This document shows, piece after piece, positions 32,758 through 45,600 of a stretch of DNA of 64,000 bases; position 1 is the stretch's first letter, and every line of letters begins with the position of its first letter. Made by a program: the position numbers and the translations under genes. The notes below the pieces were generated by a model. That model ran no database searches. It saw nothing but the letters and a program-made list of their open reading frames with translations, and was not told where the DNA came from. The stretch lies in NCBI GenBank assembly GCA_034509925.1, contig CM067534.1, forward strand, positions 4,074,001 through 4,138,000, written 5' to 3'. This stretch comes from Hirudinaria manillensis (lineage: Eukaryota; Annelida; Clitellata; Hirudinida; Hirudinidae).

Positions 32758-35700
32758 AAGTTCATAAAACGACACAAGGGCCTGCAAAGGTCAAGCACGG
32801 AGGTCAGGGCACTTTACAACTTGGAGAAAAATTCCTTACCAAGAACCTAAAATTGCTTCGGACGAGCGAAAGACGAATCAATCTTTTCCTCTAATTTTAT
32901 CAGAAAGTCCGAATTTAATTCTCCTCCTGATAATGATATTCTATCTTCGCGTTTCCTGCCAAAGAGCGGATTGAAATCGCAACAACGTTTTGTTTGTTAA
33001 AAAGATCAAATTAATTTCTAAGCAGCGATTGCTAAATAAAATAAAATAAAATTAAATGTAATGAATTGTAATGTAATGTAATGAATGGTAATGAATTGTA
33101 GTGAAATGTAATGAAATGAATTGTAGTGTAGTGAATTGTTATGAATTAAAATAAAATTCAAATAAAATGAAAAGAAAATTCGTAAATAAATGCATGAATT
33201 AATTGATGATTCTTTGTAAGTTTCGTGTGTTTCAGACGATTGTGAGTTTTGAAATTAAATTTTAAATCCACGTCCACGTGGGTTGAGAAGCATTCAAGTG
33301 AATTTATCATTCAGTGTTAACGTCCGGCAATCACCTCTGGGTATGATTATGATTGTGATTCTGGTTATGATTGTGATTATCATAGTGGTCATGATTGTGA
33401 TTCTGGTTGTGATTGTGGTTGTTATTGTGGTCATGATTGTGATTCTGGTTATGATTGTGATTATGATTATGGAATCGCATTGCATTTCCTCTCGATCAAT
33501 TTATATCCCTGGAAGAACAAAGACGTCGAATTTTTAATAAAGTTTTAAGCAAGTCTTTTCCATGGAGATTTCCAGGAAACAATTCATGTAACAATTGGTT
33601 ATCCACTTTTCTTGCAGGTTGATAATAATAAAAAAAAAAAAATAATAATATATAATAATAATAATAACATATAATAATAATAATAACGATAATGATAATA
33701 ATAATCACAGTAATAATAGTAATAATAATAATAACGATAATGATAATAATAATAATAACAGTAATAATAGTAATAATAATAGTATTAATAATAATAGTCG
33801 GAATGAAAGCGGAAAAAATGATCTTCAGACCGAGAAGAAAACCTCGAGTCTAAAAGAAGGAGAAATAAATAAAAGGAAATTCAGTGGATCTGATAAAATT
33901 AGAGATTGTTTGCAGCACGAAGAAGATTTTCGCTCGTTCGGGGGCGCTTTTCAGTCGAGTTCGAGTGAAGAATTGCTTTTCATTCACCACTCGTTCACGT
34001 CTTCTTCATCTTCTTTTTCTTCTTATTCCTCGTCTGCGTCCGTCTGTCTGTTTGTCTGCCTTTGCAGTTGTTGTTGTTGTTGTTGCTATCGAATGAACTA
34101 TTGTTGTTTCTGCACTTCACTCGTGACCCTTATTGGGTCATCGAGCGTCCTGCACGTTCGATCCGCGCACATCCCAAGGAATCGCAGACTTCATTCCAGC
34201 AACTTCACTCTCACAATGAACACTCCTCACTCCTCACTCCGTCTCTCTCTCTCTCATTCTCCCTCTTTCTATCTCCCTCTCTCCATCTTACAACCACTCG
34301 AGCACTTCAGCAAACACCGTTGCCATGGAGACGAACCGTCTTACGCCATATTCGAAGGATCGTTGGAGCAGAAATTGTCTTCCATTGTTCGCAAGATGGC
34401 GTACGTACGTCATGCAGGAAGTCCTGTGAAGTCCTCTGTTTGTAGTCTCCCTGTAGGATCGACCATATTCTTTCTTCTTTCCTCCTACGCTCGACTTCGT
34501 CACTGATCAATCACTGGGAGGTCCGTGAATATAAAAGAGGTTAATGAATATTCATAATTGATTCCGGTAAAAAAAGTTAATTTGCAGAGTATTTGAAAAC
34601 GCACTAGCGAAGATAAATTAGCCCGGTTCTGGAATAATAAATGAAGCGTCTGCCTTTTTCTGCCGCGCATTCCAAACTCCATGGGAAATTTTTCAATTAA
34701 CTTTAAGAATGACGACTGGTTTATGCGCCCATTTTAAAAATTTGTCACCCCCCCTATGGATCAAATGGACGGTCCCAGGTGCGGAGCCGCTCGGCCCGGT
34801 TCATTATTTCTCAATGCTCACTTCAGGTCATCATACGATGTTTTATAATTTTTTTTGTTGGTGGTAAAATATTATTTTGGTAAAAAAATTTTTTTGCTGT
34901 AATTTTCGCCTCTGGAAAAAAAACGTCTCTGTTAATCTGTGACTCGATGCTGCTTCTAATCTGTCTCTCGATCGATCATACAGCTTACGAAGAGCTGATC
35001 GATTGATGCTAATTAATATTCATGAATCTATTTGTAGCCATTACCAAGATAACAACACGTTTTTGCAAAACATTACTTTTGCTAATCAGGTCGGATTGAA
35101 CTCAATCGGTCATCAACACCACGACTTCGTGACCTTTGACCGGTTGAAACGTCATTTTAAAAATGAAGGGCCGGTAATTAACATAATTTATTCGTTCAAT
35201 TTCGATCGCCTTCGAGTGATGGAATCAATGGAATATCCTGGAAGTTTATAATCTTGTACTGGGAGATTGAAAAGGAGATGCCAATAAAGTGCGTGTTATA
35301 CGCGCACGTAGCGCAAGACCTGACGAAACGTTCTTATAAAGAGCGTCGTGGACTCCGCTTTGGACGCAAGTTCAAGACGCAACGGATCATTAGTTCTGCA
35401 TAAATTTCATAATTTACTCATGTCGACTGTTTTCGTTGATGTTGATGTTGTTGCTGCTGCCGTTGACGTTGTTGTCGTCGTTGTTTCGAGTTCGTTGAAA
35501 AGGATGGACAAGTCACGCTGTGAGTTTGAACTTCAAATTGATATTTTTTTCCATTTTCTTTTAATTTATTTCGAGGACTTTTTATGACTCCTATTATATT
35601 CACGATGGTCGTTACAAATTGGTCGTGCATTGCCCTGCGAATTGATCCCGTAGGTTGCGAGAAAATATGACGATGAAAGGACGCTCGTTCGTCATCTTAC

Positions 35701-37080
35701 GACAGAATGGAACGGTGTAATCTTCGATTGATGAGCCGAGAGCTTTTAAATTAAAGCATTAGTTCCGATCTGCTAATGAGATTGAAAAATTAAGACTCAA
35801 ATCTGTCACTTCTCGAGTGAAAAGCACAATCTGTGCCCACGTAATCTCCACCATGTATTTCCCTAACATGGTCGATGATCGATGGCTTTAGAAGACTCTC
35901 TTTCCTTTGATAATAAATAGTCCACCTCATCTGGTCAATCCGAGGAAAACGTATAATTTCCACCGGTGCGAAGTTAATAATTTCCAGCCAGCAGCCAATC
36001 ATTAGGAGAGAAGTGCAGGTGTCCATAAAAGTCGTTTTATGCTTCTTTCCTACTCCTATCGCACAAAGTAATGAAAACGGTGGACCGTCCGGAGTCTGTT
36101 CCAGCGAATGGATTTCCATTGCAAGTTGCTTAATTGTCCGCTCGTCATGCAATTCCCTCTTGCTAGATTTTCGGACGTCCATCATCCGAGCGACATTTCA
36201 ACACCTCGCCGGGTCACGAAAGACATTAAATCATTTTTACGAACTCGGCACGAAAAGCTCGACCACTCTTTTAAATGAAAATAGAAATGAAATAATTTCA
36301 AACGGACGGGAAAAAAAAATGTCGACTACAAATTACAGCGCGAGACCGAGGTTAGTGACTGATGGGCTGGAATGAAGACATCCATTCCACGAGCATCGTA
36401 CATCTTTCAAAGGATTATTTTCCAAGCGTACGTTTACTGAAACAAACTCCAAACTTTGATCGGACTGGAAGCGGAAGGCATGATGACTAAAAGTCAGAAA
36501 AGACAGTTGTCGGAGCGTGTTAGGGTCCCTAGCTGCATTGAAATCGATGACAAGTCGTTTCTGTCACGACCAAAACGTATCATCTTTGGAGTTTCTTCAT
36601 AGCGACGATCACGTGTTTGCAACGTCTCTCTCTCTCTCTAAGGAGAGATCGACCGGTGCTTTCCAACACCGGTTTTCCACGTGCTCGTTTCGCTTTCCTT
36701 TTCCGCTCCGAGTGAGCATTTTTGTGGCGCATAATTTCTGATCGCGGGCCCATCTTAGCGCCAGGTGATTTAAGGACGCACGAAAAAAAAGATGAAAAAG
36801 AAGCTGAAACAAACGCGCCTCGTTATGTTCTGAAAATTTACTGCTAGCAACAAGAAGCCATCGTGATTTGTCGGTTATTATCACAGGAAGCTACCTTTGC
36901 CACTATCGTCTGATTTAATGGCGCCCTGTTGGCGCTGGCCAAAGATTCTGACCGGGTCCGGTCATTAGTTTCTTCTTTATTAATTCTTCGCAACTTCATA
37001 AACAACTCGAACGTTGTTCGCTTCGCGTCTCGACAACTTGGAAGTGTTGCCCGGTGTTGCGCCGTCGAGTTTCGCCTGGT
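32758..37080. other. Intergenic DNA
   Basis: No gene is recognised. It contains GTAAT-type short repeats at 33055-33150, a TGATTGTGATTCTGG minisatellite at about 33343-33475 and AAT repeats at 33624-33800. A possible promoter-like patch at 34319-34410 has GTTGCCATGGAGAC (RFX type), AAGATGGCG (YY1 type) and ACGTCA. Confidence 0.55.
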
Positions 37081-37157
37081 GAATGAATGCTTCCAGGTGA
37101 ATGAATGATGCCAGGTGAATCAATGCTTTTAGGTGAATTAATGCTTCCAGGTGAATG
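37081..37157. repeat. 18-bp minisatellite, left block
   Basis: Four to five units close to ATGCTTCCAGGTGAATGA. The last full 17 bases (37141-37157) recur exactly at 37781-37797 on the other side of a GC-rich block. Related units reappear at 39002-39095. Confidence 0.85.
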
Positions 37158-37780
37158 TTTCTTAGCTTCTTATTACTCCGCCCTGGAGCTCCGACAGGGA
37201 TCCTCAGAGGAGTAACCCGCCTTCAAACGTTTCGGCCCTTCACGTTTTCGGGGGGGACGCATCCGGTTATCAGCCGGATGTCCCTGTCGGCTTTGTCCTC
37301 CTGGACCCAACATTTACCGCCGGCTATGACAGGCACTCGTTAGCCTTGTTACGCCGGTCACTGCTACCTGGACTGGAGCGACTGCGAGAGCTCTCGTTGG
37401 CTTCATGTCGCACTCTACTTGCATTCTTCCTGCAAACTTCGACGATGCGAGGTTCTCTTTGGACTTGTTATGTCGATCACCTCCACCCCAGCGCACAACG
37501 GTCATGAAAGCTCTCAATGGCTTTTTCACACCGTGTACCCAATATGTGCCAGCTGGGTCTTAAATTTATTTTGAAGCGGCAGCCGGAGATAGAAATTTCC
37601 GGGGCTCGACTGCGAGCCTACTCGCTATCGAAGTTTGGTTCGCAATTCACGTTGCTTTGCGAGTCCTCGGTCAGCTCATTTCTCCAGACAATACCGCATA
37701 CCTCGGTCAATGATTTGGCCCCGTCTTTCGGTGGATTATTCGTGCTGGAGACCGACGGCTTTCCCCGGCTTTCAATCAAA
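37158..37780. mobile_element. GC-rich 623-bp insertion of unknown type
   Basis: The segment is far more GC-rich than its surroundings and is flanked by perfect 17-bp direct copies of ATGCTTCCAGGTGAATG. It contains imperfect 55-60-bp internal units starting CTCGTTAGCC, CTCTCGTTGG, CTCTTTGGAC and CTCTCAATGG (about 37337-37520). No long frame or known protein motif is visible. It looks like an inserted element fragment, but because the flanks are minisatellite units the 17-bp match is not proof of target duplication. Confidence 0.45.
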
Positions 37781-37838
37781 ATGCTTCCAGGTGAATGAAT
37801 GCTTCAAGGTGAATGGACGCTGCCAGGTGAATGAATGA
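37781..37838. repeat. 18-bp minisatellite, right block
   Basis: Three further units of the ATGCTTCCAGGTGAATGA family follow the GC-rich block, the second and third with substitutions. Confidence 0.8.
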
Positions 37839-40817
37839 GTGGTTTAACCAAGTCGAATCTCTCCAATTAATCTGCTTTTTCCTCTCAATCCGTAGTAAAA
37901 ATGTGAGTCAGAAAAGTAAAACAAAATAAAGAAAATACAAATTTAAAAAAAGATGATAAATAGAAATATGAATTATAAATATAAACACGGCCATAAAACA
38001 CAAACACACGACCGACAACCTGCAATGTATAAATTAAACTCAACGGATGCTAAATCGTGCCGTGACAACTCAAAGAATTTTCCCGTCTTCCATTATAAAA
38101 TACGCCTCCATTTTTTTTATTTTAATTCTTAAGAATTCCAAACGATTTCCAGCGTCCCTGTACTTTTTATTTTCATGGAAATGGATTCATTTCCAGCCAG
38201 CGTTCATCGCTTATGAGTAGAAGTGGAGATTATTTTCAAGCGAAGATCCGGCGAAGATCCGGCGAAGCTCCGGTGAAGCTCCGGCGTAGCTTTCAATGAA
38301 CGCTTCTTCCAGTTCCGCTATCAACAAACATGTCAGACCAGAAGCCAGATTTGTAGTTAAGAATTGATTAAAAACTCGTTTTTTATTTTTTTATTTTCTG
38401 AAGAGGAAAGTTTAATTTTTTTTTCTTCAATTTATTCTTCGGTCTGTTAATGGACAACGTGAAATTTATTTTTAAATTATTTTCAATTTAATTATTTTAT
38501 TATTATTTTTTTTGAGGTCGCAAATTTTTTCCGGCAAACTTTGCGCTACAAAAATGATCCTCGCTCGTCTCCGAAAAGCGATGTCCTTTTATGACTCAGA
38601 AATTATTCATAACAAACTCCATCGAATATCGAACTGAATTTAAAATGGCGACGAAATTAAATTTAAAAGTTATTCGCAAAAAATAACATTTTTTTTCTTT
38701 TTAAAATAATTATCTATTCTATAGAAATGCTTCGAATCGGATTAAATTTATAATTTTAAAAAGGGCCTTTAAACCGACCTTATTTCTTGACCTCATTATT
38801 ATTATTATTATTATTATGTTGTGACGTCATCATCGCAATGGCCAACGATTACACAAATGAGTCACAACAGTCTTGTGTTGACTGCGTAATGCAAATATTT
38901 TACAAACTATTATCATGCTCGGTGCAGTTGTTTACTTGCCATGGCCATCATCATCATCATCACCACCATCATCATCATCATCGTCATCATCAACATCATC
39001 CAGGTGTGTAAATGCTTCCAGGTGAATGAATGCTTCATCATCATTGCGATCATCGTCATCATTATCATAATCATCATCCAGGTGAATCAATGCTTCATCT
39101 TCATCGTCGTCATCGTCATCAGCATGAACACGGTCACCAGCAGAGTTATTCATTGCAATCAAAGCTGTTTCAAGCTTCATTGATAATTTCTCGACGACTG
39201 TAGTTGTAAATTATTTGGAAATCAATCGCTGTCGTTGCTGTTGTTGTTGTTCCTTTCCACCGACAGATGTCGTGCTGTGCTGAAGACATCTTCACGCACA
39301 ACACACTCACGCACACGTTAATAATAATAGTAATAACAATAATAATAATAGCAGTAGAAGTTTAATATTAAAATGTATTATTATTCGATTACAAGTTGAT
39401 AATATTTACTTTATAATTATAAATTGAACGATTGTTACTTTAAGAAAAAGAAAAAAACCCTCGGAGCGTCTCCATTGAAGTCTGAAAACAAATGCAAATG
39501 ACGAGACTCTCGCCGTTTCCATGGAGACGAGGAAGGGGCATTAAAAATAAATTCGATAAAAAATTGCTTCCTCAGAGATTGAACTCATTTTCAGAATCAT
39601 CTCGACTTTAAATGACGACGACGATGACGATGATGATGACGATTATGATGATGACGACGACGATGATGATGATAACGTTGATGGAGACGTAATTCTACAA
39701 CGGTCATAATGTTTACGATAGAAATGACGACGACGACGACGATGAGCATGGTGAAGTTTAATTTAAGAGACGGTCACCCTTGTTAGCAAGAACAGCTAAA
39801 AATAGCGAACAAATTATTGCAAATATTCATAATTCAGGATCAATACCTCGGCATTACAAAGCACGCGATTGATCCGCAAAAATAATTATCATTTATTCAT
39901 TCATTCATTTCTACCTGCAGGTATGCTATCCTAAGTAAAGTGATGTATTATTAAGAACTCTTTGCTTGTTGAAAGATAATTATTATGATTCATAATTATA
40001 AGGTACAAATAAAGGCAAAAAAAAAATAATAATGATGATTATTATATATTATATTATAATTATTATTGTGACAAAATGATAACTCAACTCAACAATTATT
40101 ATTGTTATTATTCCGTATTGATACATAATTGTTATTAATCACTTATTATCATTATTATTATTATTGTTGTTGATAAAATATTATATATTCCTATTTAGCA
40201 TAATCACTTAATCATAATATCCTTTAATTTACATAATTAAATAATAATTCCTATAAAAATAATAATAATATAATCATCATCATCATATTAATACTAGTAT
40301 TATCGATGTGTCACAGTAAACAATGATTGCTTTGCCAATCATTTAAAGAGACCTGTAGACATCTGTTAGCTATATTAATTAATATGTTAATCAATTAATT
40401 AATGTGTTAATTAATTGTTTCAAAGGTAATAAAGGTTATGTCATATTAACCTATTAATAATGTTTTGTCCTGTTTACATATTAATTAATATTGTCGTTAT
40501 GTTCTATTATGAATATGTTAATTAATTAATATTATGTTAATATGACCAAACAACTATCTACTTAATTAATATGTTAATTAGATTAATTAATTAAGTCACT
40601 CACCGTTTTCTCTCTCGTTTTCAGGCGCACCTGTCTCGCATAGGCTTTGAGGGAGAATATTTTGAGGTGGACACGAAAAATAATAATTAAAATCATTTAA
40701 AATTACAATTAAATAAATAAATAAATACATTAACAATTAAAATAAAAATTAAATTAATAATTAAGTTAAATTTAAAACAAAACAAAAAAAATTATTGAAT
40801 CCTTTACTTGAAGTTCG
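37839..40817. other. Intergenic DNA
   Basis: No gene is recognised. It holds an 11-bp minisatellite (GCGAAGATCCG type, about 38240-38290), ATC arrays with embedded minisatellite units at 38943-39130, GTTTCCATGGAGAC at 39515-39528, GAC repeats at 39614-39680, and a TTAATTAATATGTTAAT-rich block at 40370-40600. Confidence 0.55.
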
Positions 40818-41448
40818 GACTTGGTTTATGTTTGCGGGGAGGAAATTCTCGACCGACACAGTCCGACATCGTCCGAGATCGTCCGAGTTCTTGGCATCGT
40901 ACATCAAGGAAACACGTGCAGCCACCGTTTGTTCGACGAGAAAGGAAAGGAAATTCTACGGGGACCGTAAATAAGGCGTTTTAACAATTCTGTTACAAAT
41001 TAAACTCCTTCCTCTCCAAACAAAGTAATGGACTCGAAAGGCAACAGATGAACAGTCAACCTCGACAGGGATTGAAGGAATGAAGAACGAATGAAACTGT
41101 TTCATTCATCGACGGACGGACGGACTGACTGACTGAGGGACGGATGGTCGAACGAATCGATAAACTGATGGATGGATTGAAGAAAGAGTTGAAAAGATGT
41201 CGATATGTTTACGTGGCAGTAATTCGATTATGAGACCATAAAGAAGGAATACGAGTGAAATCTCCCTTCAATAAGCGACCTCAAAGCAGCAATTGAATCG
41301 AATGCGGACACAAGGACTTGAAAGAAGCCATGTAAAAGTCTTTTGGTCTGCGAACAGGTAGGAGAAGGTGCCGAGAGAATATTTTAATAGAAGTTCGCTT
41401 TTCATAACCACGTCATCCAAGCTCTGTTATGAAGCTGACTACGTGACT
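40818..41448 (+). repeat. Left arm of a long inverted repeat
   Basis: This segment is the reverse complement of 49831-50441. Long stretches match base for base, for example across 41100-41400, with only scattered substitutions. The left arm has about 20 extra bases near 40862 (an extra GTCCGAGATC-type unit). The last 50 bp next to 41448 are more diverged. No protein-coding frame spans it. Confidence 0.92.
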
Positions 41449-41865
41449 CGATGTAGAAGAAATGATGGAGGTAGAATTGGGATGCAGGAAGCTGCTTCTC
41501 GATTGTTCATCTGCCAACGTCATTGTCGTCGTCATCATCTATCATCTATCATCATCGTCATCATCTTCACTATCACCGTCGTCGTCATCGTCATCACGAC
41601 CACTGCCATCATAATTACTATTTGGACAAGAGCCAACACTCACGCGGTTGTCATGGGAACGTGAGATTTCCTTCAATTTCAGAACAAAATTTTTTTGTTT
41701 GCTTAAAAGTCAAACACCTCGAACTTGGTCTCGGAGGCTGCAAATAATCCGAGTCACGTGACGTGACGCTGATGACGTCATTTCCAGAGCGGTTCTGTTC
41801 GCTGGTTCCGTTTCCAAAGTGACTGACGACTTACGTCATGCTAGCATTAATTAAGTAATTGATTA

Positions 41866-41970
41866 ATCAATTTTGTATTTAAATTAATAATCAATTTTGT
41901 ATTTAAATTAATAATCAATTTTGTATTTAAATTAATAATCAATTTTGTATTTAAATTAATAATCAGTTTT
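41866..41970. repeat. 24-bp AT-rich minisatellite, four units
   Basis: The unit TTAATAATCAATTTTGTATT plus TAAA repeats four times almost without change, followed by a partial unit. Confidence 0.9.
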
Positions 41971-42455
41971 ATTTAAATTGATAATATAATTTATTTATTT
42001 ACTTATTTTATTTATTTATTTTATTTTATTTATTTATTTATTGTGCAAAAAAAAGCACTAGGCTTATTAATGAATGCTTTAAAATGGCTATTGTTGGTAT
42101 TTTCAATTAAATATTTAAAAATATTTATGATGCTAATCGCGATAAGTTCCTTTTCATTTAACGCTGAGGATATTTTATTTCTTATTCGTTTATTTCATTA
42201 AAAATCTTTTTTAAAAACAAATTCAAATAAAAGGAGGTTGAAATTTATATCTCGCTTTGCGTCACCTCCCGAAAATATCGAACATAAACAACGTCACGTG
42301 ACGCAACCGGCAGACGTCAATGGACGTGCACCTGTTAAAAAAAAATGGCGGATTCAACGTTTCCTTTGAAATTATGCATCGCTTGCAATCGGACAATTGA
42401 CATTTGTTATATAAAAATAGTTTCGAATTAAAGTGGTTTTGTTCGCCTTGTTAGT

Positions 42456-42612
<157 letters not shown>

Positions 42613-45600
42613 CACGTGGTCATTACCGAATAACCTGGACATCTGGAACCTGGCGCCACATGATTACACTAAGAACGGCCAAGGTCAGTCGATGGAATAA
42701 ATCACGTGGTGTGGTTATCCACGGTTATTGGTGGCTATTTATGGCGAATCATGAATATTCATCGGAGAGGCGTGTCCATCTCCTCTTGTCTTCAGTCGAT
42801 CGTCCCGGGCCTTATAACATCCATCGAAGGGCATCCGATGTAAACAATGTTATCAATGCAGAGTGACATTTTCAATGACGCCTCACGTCTTTGAAGACGA
42901 TATTAGGCGATTTTATGCAATTTTAGGCGATTTTGCTCATAAAAATAAATAAAATCATCAAAAACGACGTCCAAAAAACAATGAGAAATGCCGCGATAAT
43001 TGAACGAAATGGCAAACGTAAAGATTAAAACATGTCAATACATACAACCACGTGCGGAGAGTATCTTTATTATTATTATTATTATTTATTTTTTAAAGAA
43101 TTATACCTTATTTTAATAAGGTGACTTATAGAGGGTACAGTAGGCATTAAGAAGTGATGATGTTCACAGTAATGATTATGGTGATGATGATGATGATGAT
43201 GACGATGACTGAGAGAATGACAGGAAGTACGTGCGTTCGTGTGCGTGTGTGTGCGTGCGTGCACGTATGTGACGTCATTATGGTAATGGTGAATGAAGAT
43301 GGATGATGGTGGAGATGAAGATGGTGGTGACGTCGATATTGATGTAGTTGATGGTCCTCGCATTGATGGCGCTTATCAGCAGATAATGCACATCACACCG
43401 TCATTAAGGGAACATCTTTGAACCCCCTCAACCAGTCCCTTCCGCTTCCATCCACCCAACCCCCTCCCCCTCGGTCTCTCCTCAGTTGGAATCATAAACA
43501 GTGGCCGCTATTCTTTAGTCGATGTTCGAGCGATAAAAGTCCTGCTGACGATGTCATATCGTCTTTTTCGAATTTTACGATATTTCAATAATTTTTTTTG
43601 CCTTTTGCTCTTTGCAATTTGATTGACTTCTGGTCAATCTTTTTGCGAGAAAAGTAGAAAAAAATGGCTTCCAGAATTTAAGGGTAGCAATCACAGCCCC
43701 GTCACACGACCCTGTGATGTTCGGGCTGGCCGCAGTCCCCTGTGGATGTCCACTGATGTTCGATCGTCGATTGATTTGAACCCAAGCGTGTCTGGAAGCG
43801 ATGGTGCATGCAAACATTTCAAACTGGAAAAAATTCCCCTTCACGCCTCCCGCTCTCACGATTTGAAAGAAGCAATCATCCACTGATTTCTAAGAACCGG
43901 CCGTTCCATCCATTCGGCTTGGAATCCCACTGCGGCAACGCCGTCCTAATGAAGTAGCTACTTAGTGGACGCTAATTAGACAACGACAGAAACAACAACA
44001 ACAACAGCAACGACGACGGCAACAACTACAACAACAGCAGCAACAAGCTTTCTTTTTGCCCATCTCAATAACAAATGCAATCCCAATGTTCATTCCCTCA
44101 ACTCTACTCCATGAATTCAACCAGATACTCGATCGTCTGGCTTTCCACAGCGACGGAAAAGTTATGGAAAAACATTCGTTAACCGGCCGAGAAGAAAAGT
44201 TCATCACTCGCTGCGAGGTCAGTTTTAGGGCAACGACGAAGCCTTCTTAATGGGCCCGGGTAAATATTTGGACGGACATCGTAGAATTACGAATTACTTT
44301 CCAAAGTCCGAAAAAGCAGCAAACTGACGTTGAGCAAAGATTTCCTTTAAGTGTTCACGTCACCAGAGATTAAGAGGACATCCGTTACAATTTAGTCCTA
44401 CAATTCGCCAAGGAAAATGCCGTCATTTCGAGTCCAAATTTTTCTTGTGAAAGAGGAAGGAGGTTCGTCGAGTTGAGATTTTAAAATAGGAGGAATTTGA
44501 GTCCTTATTCGCAGGGCACGTATTAAGTAGAATTCCAGATCCTGACATCAACACCTTCGTCGATGATTCTGACTCGAAATGCAAAAAAAAAGTCAAATGG
44601 GTCTACTTTGATTCAACAGAGATGTTGTTTTGCTTCAGTTGTTGTGGTAGTAGTAGTGGTATTATTAAAGCTTTGGTCCCAGGGTGATCCCTGACCCGAA
44701 TGGTGACCCTAAATATACTAGGTGAGGATTTATGCTGATGATTTTAGAGATTGTTTCAGGTCCGAACGAAATGTGTTCAAAGTAATAGTTATTGTTGTTC
44801 AACATCTTCAAGGTTTAGTTCATGTCAAAATACACGATGGCGTCACGATCTGACATTCAAAAGCCCTTTAACGAGTGAAGCATTGACTGCTGAAGTGATG
44901 GAAAACTTCATCTTGGAATTCATAAAACTCCACGTAAAACACCAACAACGACATTCAACGACTTTATACTCCTTCGATGTCGAGACGCAACTTAGAACTT
45001 AGGTCTCAACTTTTTTTTTTGGAGCCGGTAGATCACGCTCATTACGACCAGAGAATTCAATTTCTGCAAGCGAAAGTTCATCTGCCTCAATTATGTTTTT
45101 TTTTGGACGGGACCTTAGAAATAAATTTAGTACAAGAAATAAATAGAAATAAATAGGGCATAATAGCTCGACAAATAATTAATTAAGTCTTTGAATCTCC
45201 AGAGGAAGAAAGACTCTGCCAGTAGCAAGTGTAGCTTCTTTATCTCGAGTTAACGCTTCAATTATCGCGTCGTTCGACGTCATCCGCTCGGGTCGGCAAC
45301 TCATTTCAAGTTTTCATCCAAAGTCTTACATCGCTTGTTTGCGCCCCGATCGGCTGGCCATAATTCGAGAAAATTCCGGCGAATTTGATTTATTGCGAGA
45401 TCGTGAGAGTTTGGAAACAAAGATTGCCGTTTTTAATTTATTTTTTCCTTTCTCCAGGAAAATTTTTGAAGGAAAATGCGTTCGAATTGAGTCGAGAAAA
45501 TATTTCATATTCCCCTCAACATCGGCCCTTCAGGTCCGATTTCTCGGCGAAGTTAAAAGAACGATGAAAAGTGAACTCTGAGGATTAGGATCGCTAAGAT

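Noticed and set aside
31428-32798. Reverse-strand open frames of more than 430 codons (Ser-Phe-Ile-His repeats)
   Set aside because: They are translations of the GAAT tetranucleotide tract; overlapping frames are equally open because a four-base unit without stops stays open in all frames.
33910-34506. 198-codon + strand frame
   Set aside because: Composed of Ser, Phe and Cys runs from TCT/TGT-rich DNA; no conserved motif and no matching splice sites.
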